From Ursus arctos (lineage: Eukaryota; Chordata; Mammalia; Carnivora; Ursidae), in NCBI RefSeq assembly GCF_023065955.2, contig NW_026623008.1:15716501-15780500 (forward strand): a DNA stretch of 64,000 nt, in the 5' to 3' direction. Position 1 is the stretch's first letter. The number at the start of each line of letters is the position of its first letter. The translations under genes were made by a program, and so were the position numbers. This document shows, in pieces, positions 12,062 through 25,687 of the stretch. The notes below the pieces were generated by a model. That model saw only the letters and a list, made by a program, of their open reading frames with translations. It was not told the DNA's origin and ran no database searches.

Positions 12062-12563
12062 TATATTAATGCGTTTAATTGGCAGCTGGAGATACTAGGA
12101 GTTTTGCAACCATTCTGTGGGAAAGATCTATACACAAAGAACTTGAGGTGCTGTGTATTTGTCAAAAACCCAAAGGTACTTTTGTTTTATGCAGCATCTG
12201 AAAAGTGCATTTTGGGGGAGAAGCCACACTATCTTACAGCAGTGAAAAGCTGTAGTATTGCTGTTATCACTTATATTCTGCCTGGGTCTACTTCTCTGAT
12301 TTTTTTTGACAGTTTTTTGGTAAAATATCTACCAATTTTGCATGTATGCATCAGTCTTGTGTCAGAAAACAAGAGAAAAGCAGCAGGGCTTTTGGACATG
12401 TACTGTGAAGACCCTGTCCTTTAAATTTCTGTAATGACTTAATTCTAAGGGTAAGTGGAATTTTTGGGGAAAATATTGTTATTCACAGCTTTTCAAGGAT
12501 AGAAGAGAACAAAATAAGGTATTTTTTAAAAAAGTTAAACATTTTATTAGCCTTACTACTTTT

Positions 12564-12751
12564 TAATTTTTTAAAAAGCTTTTATTTATTTGAGAGAGAG
12601 AGAGCACACGTGCATGGGGGGGGGAGGGTCAGAGGGAGAAGCAGACTCCCTGCTGAATAGGGAGCCTGATGTGGGACTCCATCCCAGGACTCCAGGATCA
12701 TAACCCGAGCTGAACGCAGTCACTTAACCAAATGAGCCACCCAGGCACCCC
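12564..12751 (-). mobile_element. CAN-SINE, antisense
   Basis: Reverse copy flanked by TAGCCTTACTACTTT at 12548 and 12752. Confidence 0.93.
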
Positions 12752-13184
12752 TAGCCTTACTACTTTAAAGCAAAACAAATTAATAATACATAATTTCCCT
12801 CATTTTTATATGCTCACTATGAGGAACCACCTTGCTTATCCCCTTTCTTGATGATAGGGTTCTGGCCTTCACTTATTTCTTCCTGTTGGAATAGACACCT
12901 AGAAGATGGAACCATAAACAAACTAAAAAAACAACCAATTTCTAGAAATGTGCTAGTTGGCTTGTGAGTGTGGAGGAGAAGGTGGAAAAGAAACCTTTAA
13001 GATTACTTCAGGAGGATTTTCTATAAAGAAAAAAATTTGAGTAATGAATAAAATATTTAAGACTGTGTATCTAGTAATTAGTGTAAAAAACTAAGCTATA
13101 TTATTTACATACAAAACTTAAATTCACAGCAAAATGATGATGTCTCACGAAGCTCAATCAAGTAAATAGGTCTGGGATTTTATT

Positions 13185-13560
13185 TTACTTTCTTACAAGC
13201 TAATATGTTAGCCTGGTATTGTTTTATGGATGCTGGCTGAAGACATGAGACTCCTGGATCAGAGAAAAAGAGTTTAATTACTAAAGGCGCAGCCAGCAGC
13301 ACATCAGTGTCTGTATTACTTCTCTTTGCCCCTAAGACTTCCATGGGGAGATGTAGTGGGTTTGTGTCACAGCTGAGGAGCTTAAGTTGAGCTTGGGGCA
13401 CCCACTGTTTAATAGTAAGCAGGAAGTAAGCCTGCTCTTTGTCCTGGAGGGAGACATTACTGTATTCTTCAAGGTCGTTTGCTACAAACATGACCCTACA
13501 GCGCGACCTGGGTTGGGGTGGTCAGGACCTTGCATTTCTTCGCATACCCAGCCACATGTA
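13185..13560 (-). mobile_element. LTR-like ancient repeat
   Basis: GACTCCTGGATCAGAGA followed by a GCGCAGCCAGCAGC stretch resembles reversed ERV LTRs. No clear termini or duplication were found, so class and limits are tentative. It contains no viral gene. Confidence 0.35.
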
Positions 13561-14293
13561 TAGGAGCATAAGGGACCTGTGGGGGACTGTCTTTACCAAC
13601 ACAGGGTTGTCTACTTCTTTAGTAATTGAAAGATACTTTACAGAATTCTAATTTTATTTTTCAAATTGGAACGGGTACAGTTACTGAAAACCGAGGCAAA
13701 CTGCTGATCATATTAAGCTTCTTTTGGATTTTTATTAGGGCAAATAACTTTGAGCAGTAGCTGTATTGCTTTGGCTTTTTGAATGAATGCCAGAGTTTTC
13801 TAAGATTATTTGCTGTTCACTGAGGACTCTGAAAACAAATTAGAAAATTCTGAAAGAATGGTCTTTATGTGGTTGGTTCTTTATTTGCTTGAAGTCTGAA
13901 GAGTTGGAAAAGAATATCAGGGTACATGGGTGTTAACAGTCTGGCTTTGGGCTAAGTCCTTTGCTTTTAGGCAAGAATATCTGCAAAATGATGGGGTTAA
14001 GTTAGTTCATGAAAGGGTATTTCAATTCTAAAAAAAAATTCTTGATATTTATTTTGGTTCTTTTATGTAGTATTGGGTGAACTCATATAAATTGACCTCT
14101 CAAACTTTGTTTGAAGCTTAACATTTATTTCAAGGTTTAAAAACATTCCTCTTACAGTGTATTGTTTGTTCTGGGGGGAGAAAGGTAATTATGATGGAGG
14201 TAATTATAATAGGAGAACCAAACAAGACGATGTGTTAGAACACGTGCATACATATGAATGCATGGGGTACATCTCTGTAGTTTGAGTAGTTTG

Positions 14294-14500
14294 TTTTTTT
14301 TTTTAAAGATTTTATTTGTTTATCTGACAGGGAGAGATAGATAGCCAGAGAGTACACATGGAGGGGGAGCAGCAGGCAGAGGGAGAGGGAGAAGCAGACT
14401 CCCGAGTAGGGAGCCCGCTGAGGGGCTTGATACCAGGATCCTGGGATCATGACGTGAGCTGAAGGCAGACACTTAACCGTCTGAGCCACCCAGGCGCCCT
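14294..14500 (-). mobile_element. CAN-SINE, antisense
   Basis: Reverse copy flanked by GTAGTTTGAGTAGTTTG and GTAGTTTGAGTACTTTG. Confidence 0.93.
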
Positions 14501-15039
14501 GTAGTTTGAGTACTTTGTTTTGGGTTACTTAACGATCACATGGGCAGATGTTTTAAAAACTACGCTTCGCATGTGCTGCTATAACTTACAGCAGAAAGTT
14601 ATATAAAGTACTCTCTGCAGTGACTGGGTTTGATTGAGGACAGACAGCTGGTGCTGATTTTATTCGTTCTATCTAATCCTGCAGCCGCACCATTCACTAG
14701 GTAAGGAAGGCTTGTGAAATTCAGGGTCACTGTTGCTTGTGTAGTGCCGCCTCTTTCCTGTATCCTAGGTATGAAAATGAGTTACTTCAGGGAGAAACAT
14801 ATTTAGAACAAAAACATTATTATTTTTGGTGTATTTCACGTTATTGTGAAAATAGTGTCTTTTTTTCTGATACCACTTCTGTCAGTTCAATTCTGACACT
14901 GACCCTAGAGTACAGACCCCACAGTTGAAGAGCTTATCCCACAAGACTGCTTCCATTTCAGGCCCCAGTTGTGAATGGGCTCCTCAGGCTGTCCACCTTT
15001 CTGCCTAACCTGTTCCCCTGACCCCCCTCAGGTTTGACA

Positions 15040-15540
15040 GTTCACTAGAATGACTTACAGAACTCAAGAAAATACATTTACTTAGTTAAGGATACAACTC
15101 AGTAGTCAAATGGAAGAGATGTATTGGACAAGCCGTGGGGTGGGGGTAGGCACAGAGCTTCTGTGTCCTTCCTCGGCATGGCACACTCCTCCAAGGCTTG
15201 TGTTCACCAACTTGTGTTCACCAACTTGCTCCAGATCTCTTTGTTCAAGAAGAGTTTTCATAGAGCTCAATCTCCAGTGGGCTTCCCAGCGCCCCTTCCT
15301 GAGGTTGGTAAAGTTCCAGCCCGTTAATCACTTGGTCTTTCTGGTGAGCAGTCCCTTCCCAAAGCTGTCTGGGGGCCCCAGCCTAATGTGGCCCTAAATT
15401 ACATTAGGATAAACTCTTCTGTGGTGGAAGGGTCATTATGAAAGACAAAAACACTTCTGTCACCTAGGAAATTCCAAGGGTTTTAGAGCTCTGTACCAGG
15501 AACCCAGGCAAAGAGTAAACTTATTTTTACCACAGTGAAA
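15040..15540 (-). mobile_element. LTR-like ancient repeat
   Basis: CTAGAATGACTTACAGAACT, CTGGGGGCCCCAGCCTAATG and AATTCCAAGGGTTTTAGAGC resemble a common mammalian LTR in reverse. A 14-base unit (CTTGTGTTCACCAA) is repeated twice at 15198-15225. The family is not assigned. Confidence 0.45.
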
Positions 15541-16599
15541 TTACCAGAAATTTTACTTGCTTTTCTTATCTATCTACCTATCTGTCTTTTCCCCTTTTTT
15601 TAACTTGCTTTTCATTCACTTTGTTTACTGTTAATATTGGACATAGTTTTATAATCTGATTGAGAATATACATTTTTTGCAAAAGATGCTCGTTATTAGC
15701 AAAACTTAATCTTCAAATCTTTTCATGCACTTTTCGTGCTTTGTGCCTAGAATGAACCACTGGGCATGGGACACCTGTAGCTAGGAGCCTCCTTTTCCCC
15801 CATATAGATCTTTTCCCTAGGGACTGGATTGTCTGGTGGATACTACAGAGAGGGTTCCATGGCTTCTTTAAATTTAGAGCTCAAGGACTCCAGAAAACTG
15901 AAGGGGGCTATAGTTCTGAGATGCCTAACAGGGAATTGGACCTCTAAAGCATTTAAGAACCTAGGAGATAGGGGTTTTAGTGTTGCTGTGTGGTGGAACA
16001 GTGGATACTGGGAAGGAATGTGGAAGATACACCTTATTTCACAACTTACTTTGCTTATGATTGGCAGAATCACTTTTTATGCTTAAAGTTGCCCAGCCCC
16101 AGTTCTAAGTGCTGGTACGATTGAACTTCAGTATTAAAGAGGGAGAGTGTTTAGTTATTGATGTAAAATAACTTTTCTAGCTGCTCTGGATGGCAAAACG
16201 GTAATTGGTACTACATAGCCTCTTTGCTGCTATAGCGATTTGACTTTTTAGAAAGGAAGCTAATATAGGATACAGACGTGTCTGGCCTAGTTATTTCCAT
16301 GTTGCTGAAGCTGGTGTTGTATGTATTGCAAAGCCAAAGTCTTTTCCCTGGTTGCCTGCTCCCTCCCCATCTGTGGCTCATCTGCTGACTTTTTAGTACA
16401 TGTCAAATGCTTTGTAGAATAGTCTTGATTGAATTGCAACTTGACCACCTTTGTAGTTACAGCTAAATTTGACTAATTTGTAGTAAGAACAATGAGTACT
16501 ATAATTATTTTGGAAATAAAAAAATTTACGTGCTCTTTTCTAAGTGGGTTGGAATTGTTGCTGTTTTAAAATTTATATTGACTTAAAAGTGCCTTTACT

Positions 16600-16985
16600 C
16601 ATTCAAGAGTAATAGCTAACATTTAGTAAGCATTTACTGTATGCCAGACACTCTTCTAAATTCTTTTTTTTTTTTTTTTTAAGATTATTTATTTGACAGA
16701 GACAGCCAGCGAGAGAGGGAACACAAGCAGGGGGAGTGGGAGAGGAAGAAGCAGGCTCCCAGTGGAGGAGCCTGATGTGGGGCTCGATCCCAGGACCCTG
16801 GGATCACGCCCTGAGCCGAAGGCAGACGCTTAACGACTGAGCCACCCAGGCGCCCCTCTTCTAAATTCTTTACGTGTATTAATATATTCTATAAAGAAGG
16901 GAAAACCACCACAGAGAAGTTAAGTAAATTGCCTAAGGTCACATAGCTAGAGTGGTAGACCCAGTCTGACTCTTGAACTGGTGCT
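16600..16985 (-). repeat. MIR, reverse, split by a CAN-SINE
   Basis: TAATAGCTAACATTTAGTAA before and ATTGCCTAAGGTCACATAGC after the SINE at 16666-16855. Confidence 0.82.
16666..16855 (-). mobile_element. CAN-SINE, antisense, inside a MIR
   Basis: Near-consensus reverse copy with a perfect duplication CTCTTCTAAATTCTT at 16651 and 16856. The interrupted MIR resumes after it. Confidence 0.95.
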
Positions 16986-17299
16986 TTTAACAGGGGACCC
17001 AAAACCAGTTTCTGACAGATTGCTGAGCATAGGAAGCCTAAGAAATGGAAGATTTATGGGAATATAGAAAGGGGAAGAGCAAGGTCTCTCTTACTAATTC
17101 TTCCCTTCTCCCAATAAAATCTAGTCGTTGTCTGCAGGGTGAAGAAACAGGAAGTGAATTTAGCTCCTGTTTTTTTGCTTCCTCCTCTCCCTTCCTCTTG
17201 CAAGAGCTGGCAACTGTCATAGGTATAGACTTGCCATTCCATTTGCAGTGATCGTGTTTGTTTTTAATTACTGTCACTTCTCAGGAGAGGTCGTGAGAG

Positions 17300-17575
17300 G
17301 AGAGGTGGTGACTAGTATAGTGTTTAAGAGCAGGGGCTTCGCAGTCATACCACTCGGGTTTAAATTCCAGTTCTGCCATTAACTGGCGGAGTAATCTTGG
17401 CCTACTTAACTTTATTGAGCCTCACTTTTCTTACCTGCAAAATGGGGATAATATATTACATACTTCGTTGGGTTGTTGGGAGGATGAAATGTATAAAAAT
17501 GTGAAGTATGTTTAGAACAGTATATACCACATAGTAAGTGCTATATAAGTATTTGCTCCTATTATTATTATTTGA
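17300..17575 (+). repeat. MIR SINE, nearly full length
   Basis: AGTATAGTGTTTAAGAGCAG, TTTAAATTCCAGTTCTGCCA, CAAAATGGGGATAATA and ACATAGTAAGTGCTATATAA follow MIR from head to tail. Confidence 0.85.
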
Positions 17576-17818
17576 GAACACTTTTAGGTTAAACCAGTTA
17601 TTGAAGCACCTTCGAAGTATCTTGGTTCATGCTCTCTCAATATCTAACATGAGTTTTTCATTTTAAATATGTAAAATGCCTGGTTGATACAGCTAATTCA
17701 TGTTGGTAATTTTGATTGTACCTTAAGAAATTCACTTCTAGATGATCTAATAAAATGCCAGTAATGTTTATCTTAGCTTAGATTCTTGTGTAGTCCTTGT
17801 CTTGCTATCATATAAGAT

Positions 17819-17968
17819 AGTAGTTCTCAAACTTCATTGTGCATTAGGATTATGTAGGGAGTGTTGAGTCCTGATTTATTAGATTTGGGGTGAGGGTCTG
17901 GGAATCTGAATTGTTAACAGACCCATTCCAGGTAATTCTGGTGGTTTGATAATTTTGGAATTGCTGAT
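17819..17968 (+). mobile_element. MER5A-like hAT DNA transposon remnant
   Basis: AGTAGTTCTCAAACTTCATT, GTGCATTAGGATTATGTAGG, then CTGGGAATCTGAATTGTTAA and CAGGTAATTCTGGTGG follow the MER5A consensus order. Confidence 0.7.
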
Positions 17969-18404
17969 TTACAGGCTAAATTCAAACATGTAGGCAGTGA
18001 TGATTTGTATACTAAAAAACATTTAATTCACCATTTAACAATAGTGATTGATTCTATTCTCATACTAAATTACTTTGTTAACACCTGTTAGGTAACTTAT
18101 ATTTAGGAACTACTCTGTAAAATACAGAAATAAGATATAGGAAATACAAAAAGAAATAATACAGAAGTCTTCAGGTGAAGAAATATTTGGGTGGATTTCT
18201 AGTTTCATTTAATTTTTTTTTTTGTGTGTGTGTCATTAGCTTAAATAGCAAATATATTCAGTTCATCTTATGTTTTTGGTATACCTATTATGTGCAAAGT
18301 GTGAAAAGTTTTGATTAGGCAATAAATCTGCCAGTGTAAGTTTTGACTCACTGGATGAAAATAGGTGTGAAGTAGGATCGATTTAACTAGCACACTTGGT
18401 AGAT

Positions 18405-18620
18405 GAATTTATGTATATTGAGTATGTGCTGTGAGCCATGAGGTCCTTTTATATTATTTAATCTTTATAACAACTGTTCACAGTGTTGACATAATTAGTT
18501 CTGTTTTACAAATGAGAACATTTAGGCAAAAAGAGTTAAGAACCTTGCCCAGGTCATTAGTAAGTGCTGAGCAGAGATTAAAGCGTAGAGTTTTCCTGAC
18601 TTCAGAGTTAAGAAAATTAC
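18405..18620 (-). repeat. MIR, reverse
   Basis: TTGAGTATGTGCTGTGAGCC, TTTTACAAATGAGAACATTT and CCTTGCCCAGGTCATTAG. Confidence 0.75.
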
Positions 18621-18914
18621 TATTATTTATAAATGAAGTTTATGTATTAGTGGTATTCTTTGCAACTTTTTAGGCAGGACACACAAAGAATGGCCCAGTT
18701 GCCTTGAGGGCTGTTTCTTCTGCTGGGACAGGAAAAGATACAGACTTCTAAAGTTCTCAAAGTGATAATGTTTGTTCAGTGACCTAGCCAAACTATATGC
18801 AGAGCACATCTCTGTTACTCGAATCTATTACCTTCCATTGGAAAATCTTAAAGATTGCCCTCAGAAAGTTTGTCATTTAGTTTTAATGAATTCGTGCTTA
18901 AGTATGCAGAGGGA

Positions 18915-19019
18915 GGAGGCACCTGGGTGACTTGGTTATGTGTCTGACTCTTGATCTAGGCTTGGATCTTGATCTCAGGGTCGTGAGTTCAAGCCCTGGG
19001 TATGCTGGGAGTGGAACCT

Positions 19020-19050
<31 letters not shown>
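18915..19050 (+). mobile_element. Short-form CAN-SINE
   Basis: Forward short variant, GGCACCTGGGTGACTTGG head, CAGGGTCGTGAGTTCAAGCC box, then a pure A tract of about 23 bases. Confidence 0.88.
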
Positions 19051-19052
<2 letters not shown>

Positions 19053-19196
19053 ATGCTGAGGGATTTATGAGCCCATTTGAAATAGTGTTACCTGTGTTCC
19101 TAAACTTAATATTGTGGATTTCTTCTAGTACAAATTGTGTTGTATCCATATGTTTTACTTTACAGTTGAAAGTTTCCTGGTGGCCAGAATGATCTC

Positions 19197-19413
19197 TCTT
19201 CTCTCTCTCTCTCTCTTTTTTTTTTTAAGATTTGTTTGTTTGAGAGAGAGAGAGAGAGTGAGTGGCAGAAGGGGCAGAAGGAGAGAATCTTCATGTAGAC
19301 TCCCAGTGGAGCATGGATCCCATCGCGGGGCTGGATCTCACAATCCATGAGATCATGACCTGAGCCAAAATGAAGAGTTGGGCACTTAACCGACTGAGCC
19401 ACCCAGGCACCCC
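19197..19413 (-). mobile_element. CAN-SINE, antisense
   Basis: Reverse copy with a CT-repeat and T-rich tail. It is flanked by AGAATGATCTC and AGAATGATATC. Confidence 0.9.
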
Positions 19414-20179
19414 AAGAATGATATCATTAACATTTTCTTGCTCTTGCTGGTATCAGAGAGGGGTACTGCATTTAAGGTTTCCACAGAAAGAACCAGTTTT
19501 CTAAGACTGCTATTTGTGAATGGGCTGCCAAAGGCAGCTAATTTTGGTGGAATTTCCAAATATGTTTATAATATATAAAAAAGGGAATTCAGTGTGAATC
19601 AGATTTAAATTATTCTTTTTAAATACAGTTATTAATGAAAGCTCTTTTTTGGAATGTTTTAGACCAGCTCCAACCTTGTCCTTCACGGCTTGTGATAGTT
19701 GTGATTTAGCACATGAGGCAGTCATCTTCATAGCTCTGATCATGGGAACTTTTCATTCTCAGTTTCTTCTTTCTTCTTCCCTAGGGAATCTTAATGAAAA
19801 TTTTAAGAAACAGTGGCTCTTCCTCCACTAGATGTTTCAAGCTTATAAGTGGCCTGTTGATTTTGTATTTGCTTGTTAGTATGGGTTATAAGTCTTAAAA
19901 GAGAATACCAGATACTGATTGAAGATAAGGAGCTTCATGGTTAGGGATGACAATCAATTTGATTTCAACCACAATTAAAATTTAGAAGGAGCATTTATCT
20001 TAGATGTTTTTGAGACAGTCTCAGAAGTGGTCAGCTTTACTGTAAAGTTACTTGATAAATCCAGATACTTCTAGAATTTCAGTGATTCTAAGACATGTTT
20101 CTCCCACATTTAACACTTCTAAATTTAGGGTGTATTTAAAAATCATTGGCTTCTTACAGTCAATGAAATACCGTAATTA

Positions 20180-20530
20180 GGATATCAGTTCTGCTGCTGT
20201 AACAGAGAAATCCAAAATACTAAGGACTTAATGAAAGAGAAGTTTTTCTTTCTTGTGTAAAATTCCTGGAGGCAGTCCAGGGCTGGCCCGTCCTATTGTA
20301 TTACTCATCCTTAACGTGTAATTTGTGTCTTGTGGTTCAGTATGACTGCTTCAGCTCTCATCATCGCGTCTGCATTCCAGCCTACAGGCTGGAACAGGGA
20401 GACTATTCGCCTTGCTTTTAAGGCTAGTCCTGAAGGTTGCATCCATCATTTCCTCTCCCATTAATCACAGTGGTCACATCCAGCTGCAAAGGAATTGAGG
20501 AAATGTAGTCTGTGTTTACTGGGGACCATA
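20180..20530 (-). mobile_element. Unassigned interspersed repeat, possibly LTR
   Basis: GCTGCTGTAACAGAGAAATC with TGGTCACATCCAGCTGCAAA and GAGGAAATGTAGTCTGTG near the other end recall an ancient non-autonomous LTR in reverse. Tentative. Confidence 0.35.
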
Positions 20531-21415
20531 TACTTAAATGAAAATTCTATTACTGAAGAAGAAAGGAAGAAGTGGCAGACTGCTAGCAGTCTGTGCCACA
20601 GTGGCAACTGTTACTTTCTGCCCAGTGTTCATGATTAAACTCTACGTAAAAAAGTCACCTGGTAATAATGATCAGGAGAAATAGAATGTGTAAGAACTGA
20701 ACTTGCAATAGATTTGTAGGCACCTGGAAAATATTCTGTAGAATGATCAGAACTCTCTGCTTACCTTTCTTTTCTTCACTGTGAATTGAGAAGAAATTCT
20801 GCAGAAGATCTTATTTTATTTTTTTTACCAGAACATTAAGCTTCTTTTCAGCGGTAGATTGAGGAACCAGGAGAAGACAGCTCTTCCTCTTTCCTCTTCT
20901 TTATTATTATGTAAAAGACATTCTTTAGGAGTAATTCTCTATAATTAGCACTCAGTGTGCTTAAGTATTTTGATAAATAATTTTGATTTAGTTTAGGGAT
21001 TAGGATCTTTAACCTTTAATGCTGTATTAGTATGAGTGCTTCTTTAGTGCATCATAAGGAAAAGGAAAGGAACAAGATAAAAGGAGGTTAAAGAGAAATA
21101 AAATCAGGATGATTTTGATGAGAAATGGGAGAGTGTATATTTCGTGTAAGTTACTCCTAATATATGTACAGAGATGTTAACAAGCATTTATAGCTCATTA
21201 TGATTAAGAGTTGTGATGGGTACTGTAGGACTAAGTAGGCATGGCATCCTAGCTCAGTTAGGTGGTTCTCACATTTTTATGTTTAGTAAGGTGGCGGTTC
21301 TAGCCAACAAGAAATTGCAACTCCTTCAGGACTGTAATTGAAATAGGACTTTATCTCAAAATGCAGGTATATAGGGCATGATGTTTCTTTTTTATTCTCC
21401 CAGAAAAACTTCAAA

Positions 21416-21590
21416 GGCTTCTGGCTCTTGGTTTCAGCTCAGGTCATGATCTCAGGGTCCTGGGATTGAGCCCCATGTTGGGCTCCATGCTCAGTGGGGA
21501 GTCTGCTTGAGGGTTCTCCCCCTCTTCCTTTGCCCCTCCTCTGCGTGCACGCACTCACTCTCTAAGATAAAGAAATCTTAAAAAAAAAAA
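21416..21590 (+). mobile_element. CAN-SINE, 5' truncated
   Basis: Forward copy lacking the first bases of the head; it has TCAGGTCATGATCTCAGGG and ends in an A11 tail. Confidence 0.85.
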
Positions 21591-21717
21591 GTTTTCATTG
21601 ACTCTAAGATGCCATTTATCCTGATTTCTTAGATGTCAAAATGTGGGGGGAAAATGACTGGTAATGATTTTAAGAATCTTTCAGTAAAGACATGTTCTGT
21701 TTTTTGTTTGTTTATTT

Positions 21718-21892
21718 GTAAAAGATTTTATTTATTGGGGGGGGGCACAGGTTGAGGGGGAAGTGCTGAGGGAGAGGCAGAAGCAAACTCCCTGCAGAGC
21801 AGGGAGCCTAATGTGGGGGTCCGTCCCAGGATCCTGGGATCGTGATCTGAGCCGAAGACAGATGCTTAACCAACGGAGTCACTCAGGCACCC
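21718..21892 (-). mobile_element. CAN-SINE, antisense
   Basis: Reverse copy with a G-rich middle (G9) and CACTCAGGCACCC end. Confidence 0.88.
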
Positions 21893-22412
21893 TGATTTTA
21901 GAGATGTTTAAATGTGAAAGCAACCATCTCTGAACTGATGAAATACAATAAATCTTTGGTGCATTTGTAATCAATAGCTTCTTAGAATGGAGGACTACAA
22001 TAAGAGACACTAATTGTATCTGTTTATAAGTCAGTGTGCCTTAGAGTGATCTGACTCTTTGTTATAAAAATGTAGGTTTTGGCCTCTTCGTGCCATGAAT
22101 ATTGAGTTAGTGACTAGGCAACATGGTGTCACAATAGCTGCTGAGACCAGGGATCACCCTGATCTTTGTCCAATTCCTCATATTGCTCTTCTGTTACAAG
22201 GGGTTGGTGGTGGTGCTCTGTAGCTTGTTGGTTACATCCTGGGTAACTGTAGTTCTAAGATCGGACAAATGGACCATTCTTTAAATCAGTGACTTCTGTA
22301 TTGCAGTCTAGGACACATACACACGTGTGCACATGCAACTGAAGGAAAAGTTTCACACAGTCATACCTGGCACACTACATGGAATTCATTCTGAAATAGC
22401 CTCTTCTCTTTC

Positions 22413-22600
22413 TTTTTTTCTTTTTAATTTTTTTATTAGAGCACATGTGCAGTGGGGGAGGGGCAGAGAGAGAGGGAGAGAGAGAATCCCAAGTGGGCTC
22501 CATACCTAGCACAGAGCTCAACACAGGGCTTGATCTCACAACTTTGAGATCATGACCTGAGCCAAAATCAAGAGTCGGACACTTAACTGACAGGTGCCCC
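22413..22600 (-). mobile_element. CAN-SINE, antisense, upstream of CDC42 exon 2
   Basis: Diverged reverse copy flanked by CTTCTCTTTC at 22403 and 22601. It ends 282 bases before the exon 2 acceptor. Confidence 0.88.
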
Positions 22601-22882
22601 CTTCTCTTTCATTATAGAAATAAATATGCTGCTCTTAACACTACTTTGGTCTTTAAAAAAAAGAACACTTTACGTTGAAAACAACCAGGGATCAGAAACT
22701 TAGCAAATTGACTCTTATTTGTTATCGTGATTTTGAGGTAGTCACTATTTCTCTTTTTAGGTTCTTTCAGCCACAGTAGTTGGGGTGCTAGTTTGTTCTT
22801 GCTCTGAATGAGTGAATCTCTTGCTAGTAACAGAAAAAAAAAATCACTACAAATGAAACAAATATCCTTTATCTTTTTGTAG

Positions 22883-23061
<179 letters not shown>

Positions 23062-23336
23062 TAGTGAAATGTATTCTATTTGGATATCTTTTGAAAACTC
23101 TGTGTGTACTGAAATTTTTCTGTTGTCTGCCTTTGTGTCCTGTTTTTAAAGATCTTCTCATGGGTAAATTATATACACTTTAAAATTAACTGAAAAATCA
23201 GTGAATAGTCAGAAGGGGTGATAGAAGGGTATGCAAGAAGTGCTGGGAGACCACACTCCAACAGACAAGATTCTAAAGAGTGGTGGTCTCAGTTTGGAGA
23301 AGTATGCTCTGTGTCTTAGAATGAGGTGACCTTCCA

Positions 23337-23355
23337 CCCCCCCCCCCCCCCCCCC
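23337..23355. repeat. C19 homopolymer
   Basis: Nineteen Cs, then GCCCG, in intron 2 of CDC42. Length may be unreliable from sequencing. Confidence 0.9.
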
Positions 23356-24439
23356 GCCCGTTAACTTGGCCAGTGGGTAATCAGAGCTTGGAGGTCTGGG
23401 ATGCGTTTTGGGGTCTTGTAACTTCAGAGAAAGTAGTATGTGTCTCCACTTATTCTCCTTAGGGGATAGAAGAGGATCTCATGGAGCTGTTGTCTTAGCA
23501 TTAATGGAGTTGCAAATTGGTTTTTAAGGGCAGAGACCTGTTTTTGTTTTGAGAACACTAGCAGAAGCCTTTGGGGGTCCACTCCTTAGAAGAGTAGAGG
23601 GAAAATGGGAATAATAAAGATAATGAAGTGAGAGAGAGAAGAGTTATTTGGAGTAACACTCACTTGTGGAAGAACATGTTTGGGGATCCACTGTTTGTCC
23701 CAGGTTGGGTGACCCAACCCAGTGGTATAATTACGTTAAACACAGATGTTCCCTCAGTGATTCAGGCCAAGCTAGGGTTGGCCTGGCTTGCAGTGACCAC
23801 CTCTGTTAAGTGAGTTATTTTAGGGGTTATGAAGAACCTATATATGGGTAATATGGGATTAGTATTGTTTGGCAATAAAAAGAAAGAAAATGTATGAATA
23901 CTTTAGGTTAATCTTAAGAGACATGAACATTGTGAAGAGGCTGAATATAGGTTAAGAGTTTGGTGATTATGTTTAATTAGAATTGACAATCTGTAATATC
24001 CCAAAGCAGATAGAGTGATTGAGGTAGGCCAAGACTGTAGGAAGCAGGAAGGTTAGGTTTCTTGGATGGGGAGAATTTGAAGGTATAATTAAATATGAAA
24101 TCATATTTTTGGGGTTGGCCCATTTGGGGACAGGGTAAGTGAAAAGTTCTGAGGTTGAGAGGGACTTTTAGGGGACTTTCAGAGATACATGAATCTTGTT
24201 TCAGAGTGAGGACAGCTATTGGAATTTTGGCATTTCAGTCTCCATTAAAGTTATTTTCTTGTAAACATGGTTTCTGAGTCTGTGTTATGACTTTGGTCAT
24301 GAGGTTCTGTTTAAGGGGGCTAGTGGGTGTTTCATATATGTATTTGTATGTGAGTCTCTGGAATAGGGTTAGGTATGACTTAAATAATCTATGTGGTTGA
24401 GAGCTTAACCACATTCTTTATAATTTTCTGTGTTCTTGT

Positions 24440-24646
24440 TTGTTTTTTTTTTTAAAGATTTTATTTATTTGAGATTGAGAGAGAGAGGGGGAGAGAGAGC
24501 AAGTGTGAGCAGGGGGCAGAGGGGGAGAGGGAGAAGCAGACTCCCTGCTGAGCAGGGGGTGGGCTGCGGGACTTGATCCCAGGACCCCAGGATCATGACC
24601 TGAGCCGAAGGCAGACGCTTAACTCTCTGAGCCACCCGGGTGCCCC
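24440..24646 (-). mobile_element. CAN-SINE, antisense
   Basis: Reverse copy in intron 2 with GAGATTGAGAGAGAGAGG body and GCCACCCGGGTGCCCC end. TTGTTCT-like flanks. Confidence 0.92.
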
Positions 24647-25588
24647 TTCCTTGTTCTGTTACCAAGAACTGACTTTCCTTTAACTACCACGCCCCATGCC
24701 CTTTCTTCCACTCTTGTTTACATTTAAACAATCCATCAAAGCCTGAACCAGAAAGTTAGAGTTAGATGAAGCCGGGCTGATCTGAAAATGTAACATCCTT
24801 CTATTCGGAAAGATTGCTTTTCATTTGTCAATTCAGAGCAATCCATGAATTAGTATTGGGTCTTTTTCCATTTAGCGCCATTACCTCCCATTTTCACAAA
24901 TTATTTAGCACAAGCAATATTAGTATATACTGAGTTTGTCATGGGTTTTACAGTTTTTGCAAATAAAAGCATCTGGTCACAAAAGATCTCTTCAGTCATG
25001 TGGTTTGTATCCAGTAACATAAGTTTTATTCATGAAATCTCAACAAATAATCGCCAACCTTTTTTTGGACACTTGCCTTGACCTTGAGGGAACCTTTATT
25101 TCTCTCTGATGGTCTTATTTGTAACAAGGCGCTGCTTGTCTTGAACCCTGAAAGGAAGATTATCATGAATCTAGGATATTTAAATTCTAGATGAAAATGA
25201 AATGGTCTATGAAGAATTAATTTCTTAGGAATCAGATTGAGCGTTAAGATAAACTATAAACTTATTGTCTCAAAGTTTTAAACTTGAAGAGGATCGTTTT
25301 ATATAGCTCGGGGACTCTACTTCTTTGATACCTCTAGCTTTTTTGTGGCTTTTAATCCAGGCTGCTGGGGTAGAACAGACCTCCCAGAATAAGTCCCCCA
25401 TCACTTTTTCCCAAGAATCATTTAGTTCATGCAAGGACTTAGTTGGCAAGGTTGGTTATATAAGAATCATATGGACTAAGAGAGGAATTAAGTCTTAGAG
25501 AGGAAATATTGCCTTTACTTAAGAGTTGTCCTATCCCATTTTGACCATCCCCTTGCACACTAACGATGTTGTATTTTTGTGTTTTTAG

Positions 25589-25687
<99 letters not shown>

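Larger units (their letters stand above)
1..22882 (+). other. CDC42: 3' part of CDC42 intron 1
   Basis: No coding exon is seen before 22883. The stretch is AT-rich and filled with CAN-SINEs, MIRs, L2/L1 remnants and LTR-like pieces listed separately; no CpG island or promoter is visible. The 5' UTR exon of CDC42 must lie before base 1. Unlisted parts between repeats (such as 1-440, 2600-3230, 3440-4130, 10600-11840, 18060-18400, 18640-18910, 20650-21400) hold nothing I can name beyond degraded or unique intron sequence. Confidence 0.85.

Noticed and set aside
13185..15540. Endogenous retrovirus with genes
   Set aside because: Only LTR-like stretches; no internal coding region is visible between or around them.
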